Part shown: piece by piece, positions 1-11,300 of the stretch
Numbering within the stretch: the stretch's first letter is position 1
How the letters are laid out: every line of letters begins with the position of its first letter
Origin: Micrococcales bacterium
Lineage (GTDB): Bacteria; Actinomycetota; Actinomycetes; Actinomycetales; Microbacteriaceae
Assembly (NCBI GenBank): GCA_947489235.1
Contig: CANLDE010000007.1
Coordinates: 1-35,383, forward strand
Direction: 5' to 3'
Length of the DNA stretch: 35,383 nucleotides
The notes under the pieces: generated by a model
Told to the model about the DNA's origin: nothing
The model's input: the letters and a program-made list of their open reading frames with translations, nothing else
The model's database searches: none
Translations under genes and position numbers: made by a program

Positions 1-79
1 CATCAAAATCAGGTAGAACCAAGTGGGCCTCGGTGTATGAAGCATCGGGGCTCACCCCAATCTCTGTAAACTTGAACTA

Positions 80-1342
80 ATGAAAATCTTGGTGCTAGGT
101 TCTGGAGCTCGCGAACACGCGATTGTGAAAGCTCTCATAAGAACTGGAACTGACCCAAGCAACATCACCTGTGCCCCCGGTAACGGTGGAATCTCTCAAG
201 AAGTAAAGACAGTAAGCCTTAACATCAATGACCCTGATGCCGTCAAAGCTTGGGCATTGGATGCACAATCAGATTTAGTTGTTATCGGTCCTGAAGCCCC
301 GTTGGTTGCTGGAGTTAGTGATGCACTTCGCTCAGCTGGAATTGCTGTGTTTGGTCCTTCAAAAGCAGCAGCAGCTCTAGAAGGCTCTAAAGCCTTTGCA
401 AAAGATGTAATGGCAGCAGCCGATGTGCCTACCGGTATGGCTAGAAAATGCACATCTGTATCTGAAGTCGAACAAGCATTAGAAGCCTTTGGTGCACCAT
501 ATGTAGTCAAAGCAGATGGGCTTGCTGCCGGTAAAGGTGTGATTGTCACTAGTGATAAACAAGCAGCTCTAGATCACGCCAATACCTTCCTGTCTCAAGG
601 TATGGAAATACTTGTTGAAGAGTTTTTAGATGGCGAAGAAGTATCGCTGTTCTTCTTGGCTGATGGAATTACAGTTGTGCCTTTATCTCCTGCACAAGAT
701 TTCAAAAGAGCATACGACAACGATGAAGGACCTAACACTGGAGGTATGGGTGCATACTCTCCGCTTCCTTGGTTACCCGAAGGTTTTGTATCTGAGGTTC
801 AGGAAGGAGTTGCGCTGCCTACAGTTAGAGAGCTAGCTCGACAGGGAACTCCTTTCGTTGGTCTTTTGTATTGCGGATTGATTGTGACAAGTAAAGGAAT
901 TCGAGTTATCGAATTCAATGCTCGATTTGGTGATCCTGAAACCCAGGTAGTGCTCCGAAGACTACTAACCCCACTTTCAGGTTTGCTACATAAAGCAGCA
1001 ACTGGACAGTTGGCCGCTGTACTTGAGCCCGAATTTAGTAAAGACGTTGCCGTTACAGTCGTCTTAGCAAGCGAAGGATATCCGGTAACTAGTGCTCCTG
1101 ATAGAGAGATCACGGGTCTGGAAGTAAATGACATTCACGTTGAGATTGCACACGCTGCAACAAAAGACCTCGATGGAAAGTTGTTTACTACAGGCGGAAG
1201 AGTGTTGAGCGTTGTGTCAATTGCTAAAACTTTTCATAAAGCCAGAAAGCGTGCATACAAAGCGATTGCAAACATCAAACTAGAGGGTTCTCACTACAGA
1301 ACAGATATCGCTCTCAAAGTGGACGAGGGAAAAGATGACTAA
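80..1342 (+). CDS. purD: Phosphoribosylamine--glycine ligase
   Basis: MKILVLGSGAREHAI start; GPEAPLVAG, ADGLAAGKGV and GGMGAYSP GARS motifs; overlaps purC by 8 nt. Confidence 0.97.
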   Translation: MKILVLGSGAREHAIVKALIRTGTDPSNITCAPGNGGISQEVKTVSLNINDPDAVKAWALDAQSDLVVIGPEAPLVAGVSDALRSAGIAVFGPSKAAAALEGSKAFAKDVMAAADVPTGMARKCTSVSEVEQALEAFGAPYVVKADGLAAGKGVIVTSDKQAALDHANTFLSQGMEILVEEFLDGEEVSLFFLADGITVVPLSPAQDFKRAYDNDEGPNTGGMGAYSPLPWLPEGFVSEVQEGVALPTVRELARQGTPFVGLLYCGLIVTSKGIRVIEFNARFGDPETQVVLRRLLTPLSGLLHKAATGQLAAVLEPEFSKDVAVTVVLASEGYPVTSAPDREITGLEVNDIHVEIAHAATKDLDGKLFTTGGRVLSVVSIAKTFHKARKRAYKAIANIKLEGSHYRTDIALKVDEGKDD

Positions 1343-2198
1343 AGTAATCCCTGGTTGGCACCATGTATATAGCGGTAAGGTTCGAGATCTTTATGAATCA
1401 GATGATTCATCTTTTTCACACCTAATCCTTGTTGTCGCTAGTGACCGCATCAGCGCTTTTGACACAGTTCTATCTCCTGAGATACCTAATAAAGGTGAAT
1501 ATCTAACCACCCTTACCGGTTGGTGGTTTGATCGACTAGATGTTCCTAATCACCTAAGCCATGAGGTCCCTGTTCCTAATGAAGTATTAGGCAGAGCAAT
1601 GGTTTGTAAGAAGCTAGAGATGTTTCCTATCGAATGTGTGGTCCGTGGATATATCTCAGGATCTGGATATAAGGACTATTTAGCAACAGGCGAGATATGT
1701 GGCAATAAGTTGCCTGCTGGATTAGCTTTCGGAGATAAGTTACCTCACCCAATCTTCACCCCTGCCTTCAAAGCAGAACTCGGCGATAAAGATGAGAACA
1801 TCACCTTTGAAAGAGTGGTTGAACTTATCGGAACTGAAAATGCCAATGCTCTCAAACAACTTAGCCTCGACATATTCACTAAAGCAAGCGCTCTAGCTCA
1901 CAATGCTGGACTTATCCTTGCCGATACGAAGTTTGAATTCGGTATCAACCCAGCTAACGGAGAAATCACTCTAGGTGATGAGGTACTAACTCCTGACTCA
2001 AGTAGATACTGGTCTACAAAATCCTGGGAGTCTGGCGATCGTAAAGAGAGCTTTGATAAACAGCAGGTTCGTAACTGGTTGGCTGCCAACTGGGATCCAA
2101 GTTCCGGAACTACCCCACCTGAGCTCCCTAAAGAGATAGTTGAGCAGACCACTGCTAAGTATTTTGAACTGATCCAACTTCTGACTTCGAAGAACTAG
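1335..2198 (+). CDS. purC: Phosphoribosylaminoimidazole-succinocarboxamide synthase
   Basis: SGKVRDLYE, VASDRISAFD and ECVVRGYISGSG SAICAR synthetase motifs. Confidence 0.97.
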   Translation: MTKVIPGWHHVYSGKVRDLYESDDSSFSHLILVVASDRISAFDTVLSPEIPNKGEYLTTLTGWWFDRLDVPNHLSHEVPVPNEVLGRAMVCKKLEMFPIECVVRGYISGSGYKDYLATGEICGNKLPAGLAFGDKLPHPIFTPAFKAELGDKDENITFERVVELIGTENANALKQLSLDIFTKASALAHNAGLILADTKFEFGINPANGEITLGDEVLTPDSSRYWSTKSWESGDRKESFDKQQVRNWLAANWDPSSGTTPPELPKEIVEQTTAKYFELIQLLTSKN

Positions 2199-2206
2199 GC
2201 AAAGTA

Positions 2207-2236
2207 AAAGGAGCAACCAGTAGCGGTTGCTCCTTT
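2207..2236. terminator. Bidirectional hairpin terminator between convergent purC and the DUF805 gene
   Basis: Perfect 12-bp inverted repeat aaaggagcaacc / ggttgctccttt with a 6-nt loop. Confidence 0.8.
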
Positions 2237-2248
2237 ACCATTTAAAAA

Positions 2249-2599
2249 CTACTTCGCTTGCGGACCATACTTGTTGTCTGCAGCGACACCTGGTGTGCAT
2301 GCTAGAACAAGATTGTAAATAGGGATTAGTAAGAACCAGCCCGATTTAGATACGTCATGCATACGTCGAATACCAATTGCTATTGAAGGCAATAGGTTCA
2401 CAAGTGTCCAGATGCTAACGGCTGGCCCGTTCTGAGCCATTCCTGTTTCTTGGTTTATCGGCTGGCCTTCAACTGCGCTTATTGCGAAAGTAACAATGAC
2501 GTAGAAAAGGACGGCTAGCCAGTAGCCGCTTCTAGAAGTTCTTCCCTTGAATCCAACGTAACCTGTGTAAAAATCTGCTATTGCTTTTCCAAAATTCAT
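2249..2599 (-). CDS. DUF805 family small membrane protein
   Basis: GFKGRTSRSGYWLA...RRMHDVSKSGWFLLIPIYN signature of DUF805; hydrophobic segments. Confidence 0.9.
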   Translation of the reverse strand: MNFGKAIADFYTGYVGFKGRTSRSGYWLAVLFYVIVTFAISAVEGQPINQETGMAQNGPAVSIWTLVNLLPSIAIGIRRMHDVSKSGWFLLIPIYNLVLACTPGVAADNKYGPQAK

Positions 2600-2802
2600 T
2601 TCGCTCCTTTAGGTGAGCCTCTTGGCTCTTTATCAGAGTACCGTTCGGGAATGGTTTATCAGCTCTACTCGCCCAAAGTTCAGCTAACGATTACATTGCC
2701 ATACGAGTAGATAAACTAGACCTGTTCGCACCCGCCAAAGGTGACGCAGGCGAGCGATTCACAAGTAATTCACTAGCCCCACCGACCTTCGGGAGCGTAT
2801 CT

Positions 2803-3051
2803 GTGCCTAAAATCATCGTTGAAGTCATGCCTAAAGCAGACCTACTAGACCCAGCCGGTAAGGCAGTTGCAAATGCTTTGCAGCGCAAGGGCAATGCCGA
2901 GATTACTAATGTCCGTATCGGTAAGCGCATTGAACTTCACTATGAAGTAACTCCAACAGAAGCACAGGTCGAAGCAGCCAAGCAGATTGCTGCTGACTTC
3001 CTATCTAATGGAGTCATTGAAGATGTTGTTGCTGTAACAGTGGAGAACTAA
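2803..3051 (+). CDS. purS: Phosphoribosylformylglycinamidine synthase subunit PurS (GTG start)
   Basis: PKIIVEVMPKADLLDPAGKAV...ADFLSNGVIEDV typical of PurS; followed by purQ and purL. Confidence 0.96.
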   Translation: MPKIIVEVMPKADLLDPAGKAVANALQRKGNAEITNVRIGKRIELHYEVTPTEAQVEAAKQIAADFLSNGVIEDVVAVTVEN

Positions 3052-3055
3052 CTAG

Positions 3056-3751
3056 ATGAAGATAGGTGTTGTTACCTTCCCCGGCACACTAGATGATCGC
3101 GATGCTCAAAGAGCAGTTCGTATTGCTGGCGGTGAAGTAGTCAAGCTTTGGCATGCGGATGCTAACTTGCATTCAGTTGATGCAGTTATCTTGCCAGGTG
3201 GATTTAGTTTTGGTGATTACCTGCGTTGCGGAGCTATTGCAGCGCAAGCTCCAGTAATGGAAAGCATTATCGATGCAGCTAACGGTGGATTACCTGTTCT
3301 TGGTATTTGCAATGGCTTTCAGGTTCTAGTTGAATCACATTTACTTCCTGGTGGACTTATCAGAAATGAACACCAGCACTTCATTTGTAGAGATCAGAAA
3401 CTAATTGTTGAAAATGTTGACACTGCATGGACCAATGGTTTCAAGCTCGGACAAGAAATCACTATTCCTCTAAAGAATGGTGAGGGTGGATACATCGCTG
3501 ATGATGAAACACTTAGAAGACTTGAAGGTGATGGTCTAATCGCTTTCCGTTATAGCGAAGTAAATCCAAATGGTTCGGTGAACAACATTGCAGGTCTTCG
3601 TAATGCTCGAGGAAACGTTGTTGGTCTGATGCCTCACCCTGAGCATGCTGTTGAGCCAGGCTTTGGTCCTGACACTCCCCTTGCTATGAGAAGTGGTATT
3701 GATGGTCTTACCTTCTTCACATCAGTTCTGAACCAGGTGGTGAACTCCTAA
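3056..3751 (+). CDS. purQ: Phosphoribosylformylglycinamidine synthase subunit PurQ
   Basis: GILCNGFQ-type class I amidotransferase motif ([11 protein letters not shown]), [20 protein letters not shown]. Confidence 0.97.
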   Translation: MKIGVVTFPGTLDDRDAQRAVRIAGGEVVKLWHADANLHSVDAVILPGGFSFGDYLRCGAIAAQAPVMESIIDAANGGLPVLGICNGFQVLVESHLLPGGLIRNEHQHFICRDQKLIVENVDTAWTNGFKLGQEITIPLKNGEGGYIADDETLRRLEGDGLIAFRYSEVNPNGSVNNIAGLRNARGNVVGLMPHPEHAVEPGFGPDTPLAMRSGIDGLTFFTSVLNQVVNS

Positions 3752-6045
3752 TGGTTAAACAGGTTTCAACAGTGGACACAACTAACAATGCTAAGAAAAC
3801 TCCGGACAAGGAACAGCCTTGGAGAGAGTTAGGGCTAAAGCAAGAAGAGTATGACCGCATCAAACTAATTCTCGATAGAAGACCAACCAGTGCTGAACTA
3901 GCTATGTATTCAGTTATGTGGTCAGAGCACTGCTCATATAAGAGCTCAAAGATTTATCTTCGTCAGTTCGGTGAGAAAGTTACCGATGAGATGAAGAAGA
4001 ACCTAATGGTGGGTATGGGTGAGAACGCAGGGGTAGTTGACATCGGTGAAGGTTGGGCTGTCACATTCAAAGTTGAATCACATAACCATCCAAGTTACAT
4101 CGAACCTTTCCAAGGTGCAGCTACCGGTGTTGGTGGAATCGTAAGAGATATCTTGACTATGGGTGCAAGACCTATCGCAGTGATGGATCAACTTAGATTT
4201 GGAGCGGTAGCTAACCCAGACACAGCTCGTGTAGTTAACGGTGTTGTTTCAGGTATTAGCTTTTACGGTAACTGTTTAGGACTGCCGAATATTGGTGGAG
4301 AAACAGTATTCGACAAGGTTTACCAGGGTAACCCTCTAGTAAACGCTCTATCTGTTGGTGCTTTACGTCACGAAGATCTAAAGCTAGCCAAAGCTTCTAA
4401 CCCAGGCGATCTTGTAATTCTGTTTGGTGCAAGAACAGGTGCTGATGGTATTGGTGGTGTTTCTGTTCTAGCTTCTGAAACATTTGATGCTGATGGCCCT
4501 TCAAGAAGACCAGCAGTTCAAGTTGGAGATCCTTTTGCAGAAAAGGTTCTAATTGAATGCTGCCTAGAACTATATGCAGCCAAAGTAGTTGCTGGTATTC
4601 AGGACCTAGGTGGAGCAGGTTTGTCTTGTGCAACAAGTGAGCTTGCATCTAACGGTCGAGCAGGTATGCGAGTTCAGCTCCAAGAAGTTCTCCTTAGAGA
4701 TGAGTCACTAACTCCTGAAGAGATTCTGATGAGCGAGTCCCAAGAGCGCATGATGGCTATTGTTCCAAAGAAAGATCTAAAGGCCTTCACAGCCATTGTG
4801 AACAAGTATGAAGTTGAGTTCAGTGTTCTAGGTGAAGTAATCAGAGAACCAAGGCTGTATATCAACTGGGGCAAAGAAGAGATTGTTAACGTTCCTCCTA
4901 GATCAGTAGCTCACGATGGCCCTGTCTACGAAAGACCGGTTGCATATCCAGCATGGCTAGATAACCTAAACAACAACTCAGTGAACCACGCTCAGCTGAG
5001 ACGTGCAACAAACCCAAGCAAACTAGCTGAACAACTTATCCAAATAGTTTCTTCACCTAACCAAGCATCTAAGAGCTGGATCACCGATCAGTATGACCAC
5101 TACGTTGGTGGCAATACCGCTCTTGCTATGCCTGATGATTCAGGAATGGTTCGAGTAAGTGAAGAAACAGGGCTTGGTGTCGCAATAGCAACAGATGCCA
5201 ATGGTCGTTACTGCCAACTGGATCCATATAATGGTGCAAAGTTAGCTTTGGCTGAGAGCTATAGAAACGTAGCCTCATCGGGAGCTGTACCAATGGCTGT
5301 TACCAACTGCCTTAATTTTGGTTCACCTGAGAACCCAGAGGTGATGTGGCAATTCAAGCAAGCAACAGCAGGTCTTGCTGATGGTTGTTTGGAACTAGGT
5401 ATTCCTGTTACCGGAGGAAACGTATCCTTCTATAACCAAACAGGTGATGTTGCCATTTACCCAACACCAGTTGTTGGAGTACTTGGCGTTATTGATGATG
5501 TTGCTAGAAGAATTCCTTCAGGCTGGCAAGATGCAGGTAACAACATCTATCTTCTAGGTATTACTAGAGATGAACTAGATGGTTCAGTTTGGTCAGAAGT
5601 TATTCACGATCACCTAGGTGGCAAACCACCAGTAGTTGATTTAGCTGCAGAGAAAGCTCTGGCTGAATTACTGCAAGGTGCTTCTCTTCAAGGACTACTA
5701 GCTTCAACTCATGATCTATCTGAAGGTGGGCTTGCTCAGACACTAGTTGAGAGCACACTCCGCTTCGGTATGGGTGCAAGAGTATGGCTAAATGAAATAA
5801 CGGAGCGAGACCAAGTAGATCTAACAGCCGCTCTCTTCTCAGAGTCAACAGCAAGGGTAATTGTTTCAGTAGGCAGAGAAGACGACGTCAAGTTCGTAGG
5901 TCTTTGTGAAGCAAGAGGCATCCCAGTTCTAAGAATTGGTGTTACCGACGCATCAGGACAGCTAGAGATTCAAGATCTAGCTACCTGGAGCATTGAGGAG
6001 ATAAAGAGCTCTCACAGTGCCACAATCCCAGAGCTTTTTGGTTAG
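3751..6045 (+). CDS. purL: Phosphoribosylformylglycinamidine synthase subunit PurL
   Basis: [34 protein letters not shown] motifs; start overlaps purQ stop. Confidence 0.98.
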   Translation: MVKQVSTVDTTNNAKKTPDKEQPWRELGLKQEEYDRIKLILDRRPTSAELAMYSVMWSEHCSYKSSKIYLRQFGEKVTDEMKKNLMVGMGENAGVVDIGEGWAVTFKVESHNHPSYIEPFQGAATGVGGIVRDILTMGARPIAVMDQLRFGAVANPDTARVVNGVVSGISFYGNCLGLPNIGGETVFDKVYQGNPLVNALSVGALRHEDLKLAKASNPGDLVILFGARTGADGIGGVSVLASETFDADGPSRRPAVQVGDPFAEKVLIECCLELYAAKVVAGIQDLGGAGLSCATSELASNGRAGMRVQLQEVLLRDESLTPEEILMSESQERMMAIVPKKDLKAFTAIVNKYEVEFSVLGEVIREPRLYINWGKEEIVNVPPRSVAHDGPVYERPVAYPAWLDNLNNNSVNHAQLRRATNPSKLAEQLIQIVSSPNQASKSWITDQYDHYVGGNTALAMPDDSGMVRVSEETGLGVAIATDANGRYCQLDPYNGAKLALAESYRNVASSGAVPMAVTNCLNFGSPENPEVMWQFKQATAGLADGCLELGIPVTGGNVSFYNQTGDVAIYPTPVVGVLGVIDDVARRIPSGWQDAGNNIYLLGITRDELDGSVWSEVIHDHLGGKPPVVDLAAEKALAELLQGASLQGLLASTHDLSEGGLAQTLVESTLRFGMGARVWLNEITERDQVDLTAALFSESTARVIVSVGREDDVKFVGLCEARGIPVLRIGVTDASGQLEIQDLATWSIEEIKSSHSATIPELFG

Positions 6046-6058
6046 TTTCACTAAATAC

Positions 6059-6090
6059 CGCTAAATTGTGCCTAATTTAGCGCTTTCTTT
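6059..6090 (+). terminator. Hairpin terminator after purL
   Basis: cgctaaatt-gtgcct-aatttagcg perfect 9-bp stem followed by ctttcttt. Confidence 0.75.
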
Positions 6091-6148
6091 CATTACTGGT
6101 AGTTTGCTGTGTGCCGTGAAAGCGGTTTCTCACGCGCGACTACACAGA

Positions 6149-6161
6149 TAGTCTAAGTAAA
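6149..6161 (+). promoter_or_regulatory. Candidate leaderless -10 element (TAGTCT) of the GH16 gene
   Basis: TAGTCT ends 6 nt before the ATG at 6161, so transcription would start at or next to the start codon. Confidence 0.5.
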
Positions 6162-8131
6162 TGAAGATATCCCTCAAGCACGTTCTGGTCGCAGCAATTG
6201 CGGCACTAATTGGTCTTTCTGCGAACGTGCAGGCTCAGTCAGCTACCATGCCAACAGCCACCATTGCTTTCCCAACGCTACCTAGGGCAGTCTTTGGTGG
6301 GCCAGATGTTCCTCTTCAAATAACTCAGAGCGCTGGAACTACTACCGCGGAATCAACTACTCCTGCAACCTGCAGTGTCATAAACAATTCTTCAGTTCGC
6401 ATACTAGCTGCCGGTATTTGTAAAATTACCGCCACCAACCTAGGAACTACCTCCCACAAACCTGCTCGTGCAGTAAACAGATCTTTCAGTATCTCTAAAG
6501 CGCCTAATGTGCTTACAATTTCAGATTTTGGCTGGTTATCTATGGCTAACCCAACAGCTGATATAACTACTACCGAAACTTCTGGTGTGACACTTCTGAC
6601 TTCCCTAAGCACTCGTTACTGCACAATCTCCGGAAAAAAAGTAACCGCAATCAAAGTTGGCCCTTGTACTATTCGGGCATCAAGTCCTAGCACTGAGAAT
6701 TACCTAACTGCTAAAACTGTTTCTAAAACTGTTTTGATTGGTTTGACCTCAAGCATCCTGCCACCTGTTGTCGTGCCGCCAACCATTACTTATGTAGGTC
6801 CATGGACAATCAGACAAACTACTTTTAATGACACCAACTCATTCAATAGATCAGCTGATGCGAATGCTTGGGTAGCTAACAAGTGGTACATGCCAGGGCT
6901 TCGAGCTCACATAGCTCAGGTAGCAGTGCAGTCAACGACTAAAGTCAGCTACCTAGTAACTGACAGTCTTGGTAGACCAACCCCAAACAAAACAATCAAC
7001 CTAAGTGTTGGTAAACGTCACGGTGGATCTACTGCTTCAGTGAAGGTTGGCACATTTACAACCAACGGAGTAGATAAAACTCCTCTTGATCAGATACTGG
7101 TAACTGGAACAACAGATTCCAAAGGTGTTGTAAGTTTTGACATCATCGGTCTAGAAACAGTTGCTAAAGCTGGCCGATACACCCAGATTGCAGCCTGGAT
7201 CACTGATCTTGAAAAAGACGTCATTGACATCACAAACCTTGAATACAGTCTTCCTGCCGGTGGTTCAAATGGCGGTGGCGGCACAGGCGGAGGCGGAGGC
7301 ACAACCCCAGGTGAAGTTATTGGTGGCCCAACAGACAAGCAACTTCTTTGGTCCGACGAATTCAACTCAGCTGCTGGGTCTGGCCCAACAAGTTCTAACT
7401 GGGGACCAGATATTGGAGATGGCTGTAACACAGCTGCTGGTTGTGGTTGGGGTAATGGTGAGGCTCAGTCCTATGCTGCTTGTGCCAACAAGCAGGATGG
7501 CAATGGCTCGATGATTATCACATCTTCCACAACTGCTGGTGACCCAAGCTGTACAAGCAACAAGACTTGGACCAGCGGTAAGTTCACTTCCTTCGGTAAG
7601 AAGCACTTCGGTTACGGTTACTTCGAAGCACGACTGAAGATGCCAACAGGTGGAGGCACCTGGCCAGCATTCTGGACTCTAGGCACAAACATCAACTCAG
7701 TTGGTTGGCCACTATGTGGAGAGCTCGACGTCATGGAGTATGCCGGTAACAGCCCATTTACGAACACTTCAGCTGTGCACTACCGCAATCCATCCGGTGC
7801 TCACCAATACAAGATGGGTGCTCTAAACAATTCGCTCTCTCTTGCTCAGGGCTTCCACACTTACGGAATGCTGTGGCTACCAAATGAGGTCAAGTTCTAC
7901 ATTGACGACCGTCAAGTATTGGTTGTAAAGAAGAGCGACACCGGTCTTACTTACTGGCCATTTGGACCAAATGCATCGGGAGCAGATCCAAAGATGTACA
8001 TCATCTTCAACCTAGCAATGGGTGGAAGCTACGGTGGCGGAATCCAAGCTGGTTACAGCAAAGCAACCTTCAACATCGACTACGTTCGCTACTACAGCAC
8101 TGGTGGATATGGTTCAGTTCCAACCAACTAA
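6161..8131 (+). CDS. Secreted GH16 family beta-glucanase (laminarinase-like) with N-terminal Ig-like domains
   Basis: Signal peptide; two CS.../GxCxI-A type repeats; Gly-rich linker; GH16 module with intact GELDVMEYAG (ExDxxE) catalytic motif. Confidence 0.93.
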   Translation: MKISLKHVLVAAIAALIGLSANVQAQSATMPTATIAFPTLPRAVFGGPDVPLQITQSAGTTTAESTTPATCSVINNSSVRILAAGICKITATNLGTTSHKPARAVNRSFSISKAPNVLTISDFGWLSMANPTADITTTETSGVTLLTSLSTRYCTISGKKVTAIKVGPCTIRASSPSTENYLTAKTVSKTVLIGLTSSILPPVVVPPTITYVGPWTIRQTTFNDTNSFNRSADANAWVANKWYMPGLRAHIAQVAVQSTTKVSYLVTDSLGRPTPNKTINLSVGKRHGGSTASVKVGTFTTNGVDKTPLDQILVTGTTDSKGVVSFDIIGLETVAKAGRYTQIAAWITDLEKDVIDITNLEYSLPAGGSNGGGGTGGGGGTTPGEVIGGPTDKQLLWSDEFNSAAGSGPTSSNWGPDIGDGCNTAAGCGWGNGEAQSYAACANKQDGNGSMIITSSTTAGDPSCTSNKTWTSGKFTSFGKKHFGYGYFEARLKMPTGGGTWPAFWTLGTNINSVGWPLCGELDVMEYAGNSPFTNTSAVHYRNPSGAHQYKMGALNNSLSLAQGFHTYGMLWLPNEVKFYIDDRQVLVVKKSDTGLTYWPFGPNASGADPKMYIIFNLAMGGSYGGGIQAGYSKATFNIDYVRYYSTGGYGSVPTN

Positions 8132-8322
8132 CTGCGTCTGAGGTATCCGAGACCAACATCAAAACAAGTGCTGGACTCATTCGGGAAAAGTTTTGTCTAG
8201 AAAGAGAATCCCTTGGCAACAACGGAGATATCAAGGCAGATAAATCCCGAAACTTGGGTTGTCATCTGGGGGAATGTCTGTGCTTACTGGCACACTAAAA
8301 ACATAGGCAAATAAGGCAGGCT

Positions 8323-11300
8323 ATGTATCTAACTTCTTCAGCACTCTGGTCCTTCAACACGAGGGACCTCATGAGAGCATCATCTTGCGAACATTGCACC
8401 ATGATTTCTGTTTCCAGAACTCTTGCGGTGAAGAGCGTTCTGTCTAAGCTGCAACCATATGAGGATGAGTTAGCCCGAGCCAAAGCTGAGGGTGAGGATC
8501 AATCTCTCGCACAGAAATACGGTGTGATTTTTGAAGATGCCTTGATTAAAGAGCTAATTGCTTCTGTAGCACCTGGAGTTGTTGGCAGGCCTGAGATAGA
8601 TGGGGACATGGCCCAAACCATCGAGTTGATGAATGCAGGAATCCCAGTAATCTACCAAGGAGGTTTAAAGCGCCAGTTTGAGAGAACCATGTTTAGCGGG
8701 CGTCCTGACTTTCTGGTTCATCAAGACTGGGCTCTAATCTTTGTGGATGGAAAACTAACCGCAGAAAAGCTCTCGAATTCAACTTCTGCAGAAAACAAAT
8801 ACACCGTTTGGGATGCTAAATACGGAGGCCAAGCAAAAGCTGCTTACTTACTTCAGGTAGGTCTATACGTTGACGCTTTGGATCACCTGGGGCTAAAGGC
8901 TGAAGGCGAGCGTCATGGTTTGATCCTAGGTTCAAGAACCACCGAGAGTTTTGAAGAAATTGAAATAGTCCCTGCGATGCGCCTGGCAAGAAAGAAAATT
9001 GCTAACGTTATCGATTTTGCTGAGCAGGCAAAAAATCAAAATGAATTAGGAAAGTTTGAAGCAGACTCATTAACGTGGCACTGCCCTTCGAAACAAAATT
9101 GTGATATCTGTGAATACCCGGAGCTTTGCAAGGACGATCGAAAAGCAACAGATGATCTAGTCCAAGTTGCCAACATCACTCAGGCACAGATAGCAAGACT
9201 TGCTTCTTCAGAAATTACTACGATGACTGCTCTAGCCGAGGCTACTGAAGGCCAACGTCCCTATCGAATGACTCAAGAGACTTTCGACAAGATTAGAAAT
9301 CAAGCATCCGCTCAAGTCGAATCTCTCAAAACAGGCAAGCCAGTCTCCCGACTCATACCCGACCCGATGATTCAGTACTTGCCGCCGAGATCTCGTCTAG
9401 ATGTGTTCTTTGACTTCGAGGGTTTCCCGTATTTCGTTGAGCGCGGGGGTCTTGAGTATCTCTTTGGCAACTACGACTGGGGCACAGGTGAAAACGAAGG
9501 TGCTCCGCGGGATGATCTATTCACTGAGTTCTGGGCACACGACAGAGCATCTGAAAAAATAGCATTTGCAGGTTTCATGGCCTGGGCAATAAAGCGTATG
9601 GAAGAAGATCCCGAAGCGCATATCTATCACTATGCAAGCTACGAAGTGACAGCATTAAAACGGCTGGCAATGAGGCACGGAATTTTTGAAAAAGAAGTTG
9701 CCTGGCTTATTACAAATGGACGTCTTGTTGACATGTTCAACATCGTGCGGAACTCACTGATCATTGGTGAAGAGAGCTACTCAATAAAGAAATTAGAGAG
9801 GCACTATAGGTTTATTCGATCATCGGATGTTCAAAAAGCATCTGCGAGCATCGATGAATATGACCGTTGGTGTGAACTCGATTCCTTAAGCAAGGATCTC
9901 TTACTACCGGAGAGCGAGCGCAAGGTAATAGCAGAGGATGCTGCAAAGATTTACTCGGAGCTGCGACTGTATAACTTAGAGGACGTTTGGTCTACTCGAG
10001 AGCTATATCGCTGGCTTGAGAGCATGCCGGGTGCTAGTTCTAAATACGGATTGCCCGAACCTGGCGATTCAGATGAGGAGGGGCCCGATAGAAAGCCCAG
10101 CAAAAGCGAACTAGAACTAGCCGAGCTTCAAGCCCAGACCAAAGAACTATTCGATATAGTTGCCAATTGGGAATGGGGCAAAGACTCCGAGGCTGACTAT
10201 CGAGCTCAGATTTGGTTGGCTATTACTCACTCCATTCTTTTCTATAAGCGCGAAGAGGTTATGTTCTGGGCAGATGTTGCTATCAAAGTATTGATGGATG
10301 ATGAAGCTCTTGAAGGTGACAGAGCAGCTGCAGCAATTTCCGAAGTTGTTGAAGTAGGCAGAGAAACTAAGACCAGACGTGCCGATGACAGCACTTACAC
10401 GCAAGTTACTTACACATGCCTTTTCCCTGAGGACGACCTTTACGTTCCTAAGGCTGATCAAGAGATTGTTGTTCGCTATCGCGGCGAGGGCAATCGCCAG
10501 ATGCGCGACTTTGGAAGAATCATTGAGGTTATAGGAAGCTCAGTAACTTTCACAAGAGCTATCACCAAAAACTCAGATGCGCATATTCCCAACGCAGTGA
10601 TTAACAAGACTCACATTCCTACCTCATCCAAGCAGTCAGCTTTACTTCAATTAGCTAATGAGATCGCTGCAGCTTGGAAAACTCCACTAAACCCAGCTCC
10701 TGATCGGCCAGCAATCATGGACCTGCTTATGCGAAGGCCTCCCAAGCTTAAAGGTTTGACAGCTTTACCTAAGGCAAATCCTGAGGATTTCCTGCCCTCT
10801 GTTATCGAAGCAGTAAGGTCACTGGATGGCTCAGTTTTAGCTATCCAGGGTCCCCCTGGCTCAGGTAAGACTTACTTAGGATCAAGAACAATTCTTGAAC
10901 TCATTAAAGCCGGCAAACGCGTTGGGGTGACTGCTAACTCACATTCGGCTATTGAGAATTTGTTGGAGGCCTGCATCGAAGCTGGTGTTAATCCAGAGCA
11001 AATTGTAAAAAAGCAAGACGAAGGTGAAGAGCGTCCTTGGGCAGTCAAGAGAAGTAACGGGCCAGTTGTAACGTGGATGAGAAATCAAACGGGTGCTTAT
11101 GTAGTTGGTGGAACTAATTTTTTCTTCAGCAATAGAGATGTCAGAGAACAAAAACTTGACTACTTATTCATTGATGAAGCAGCGCAATATTCACTTGTAG
11201 ATTGCATGTCGGTTAGCGGTATCGCCGAAAACCTCGTGCTGATGGGAGATCCTCAGCAATTGGCTCAGGTTGTCACAGCAGTTCACCCAGGCGGTGTTGA

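Noticed and set aside
7090-7431. 113-aa minus-strand Pro-rich ORF
   Set aside because: Antisense of the Gly-rich linker of the GH16 gene.
8132-8322. Possible riboswitch between the GH16 and helicase genes
   Set aside because: No recognisable riboswitch core or convincing long-range pairing; only short imperfect complementarities.
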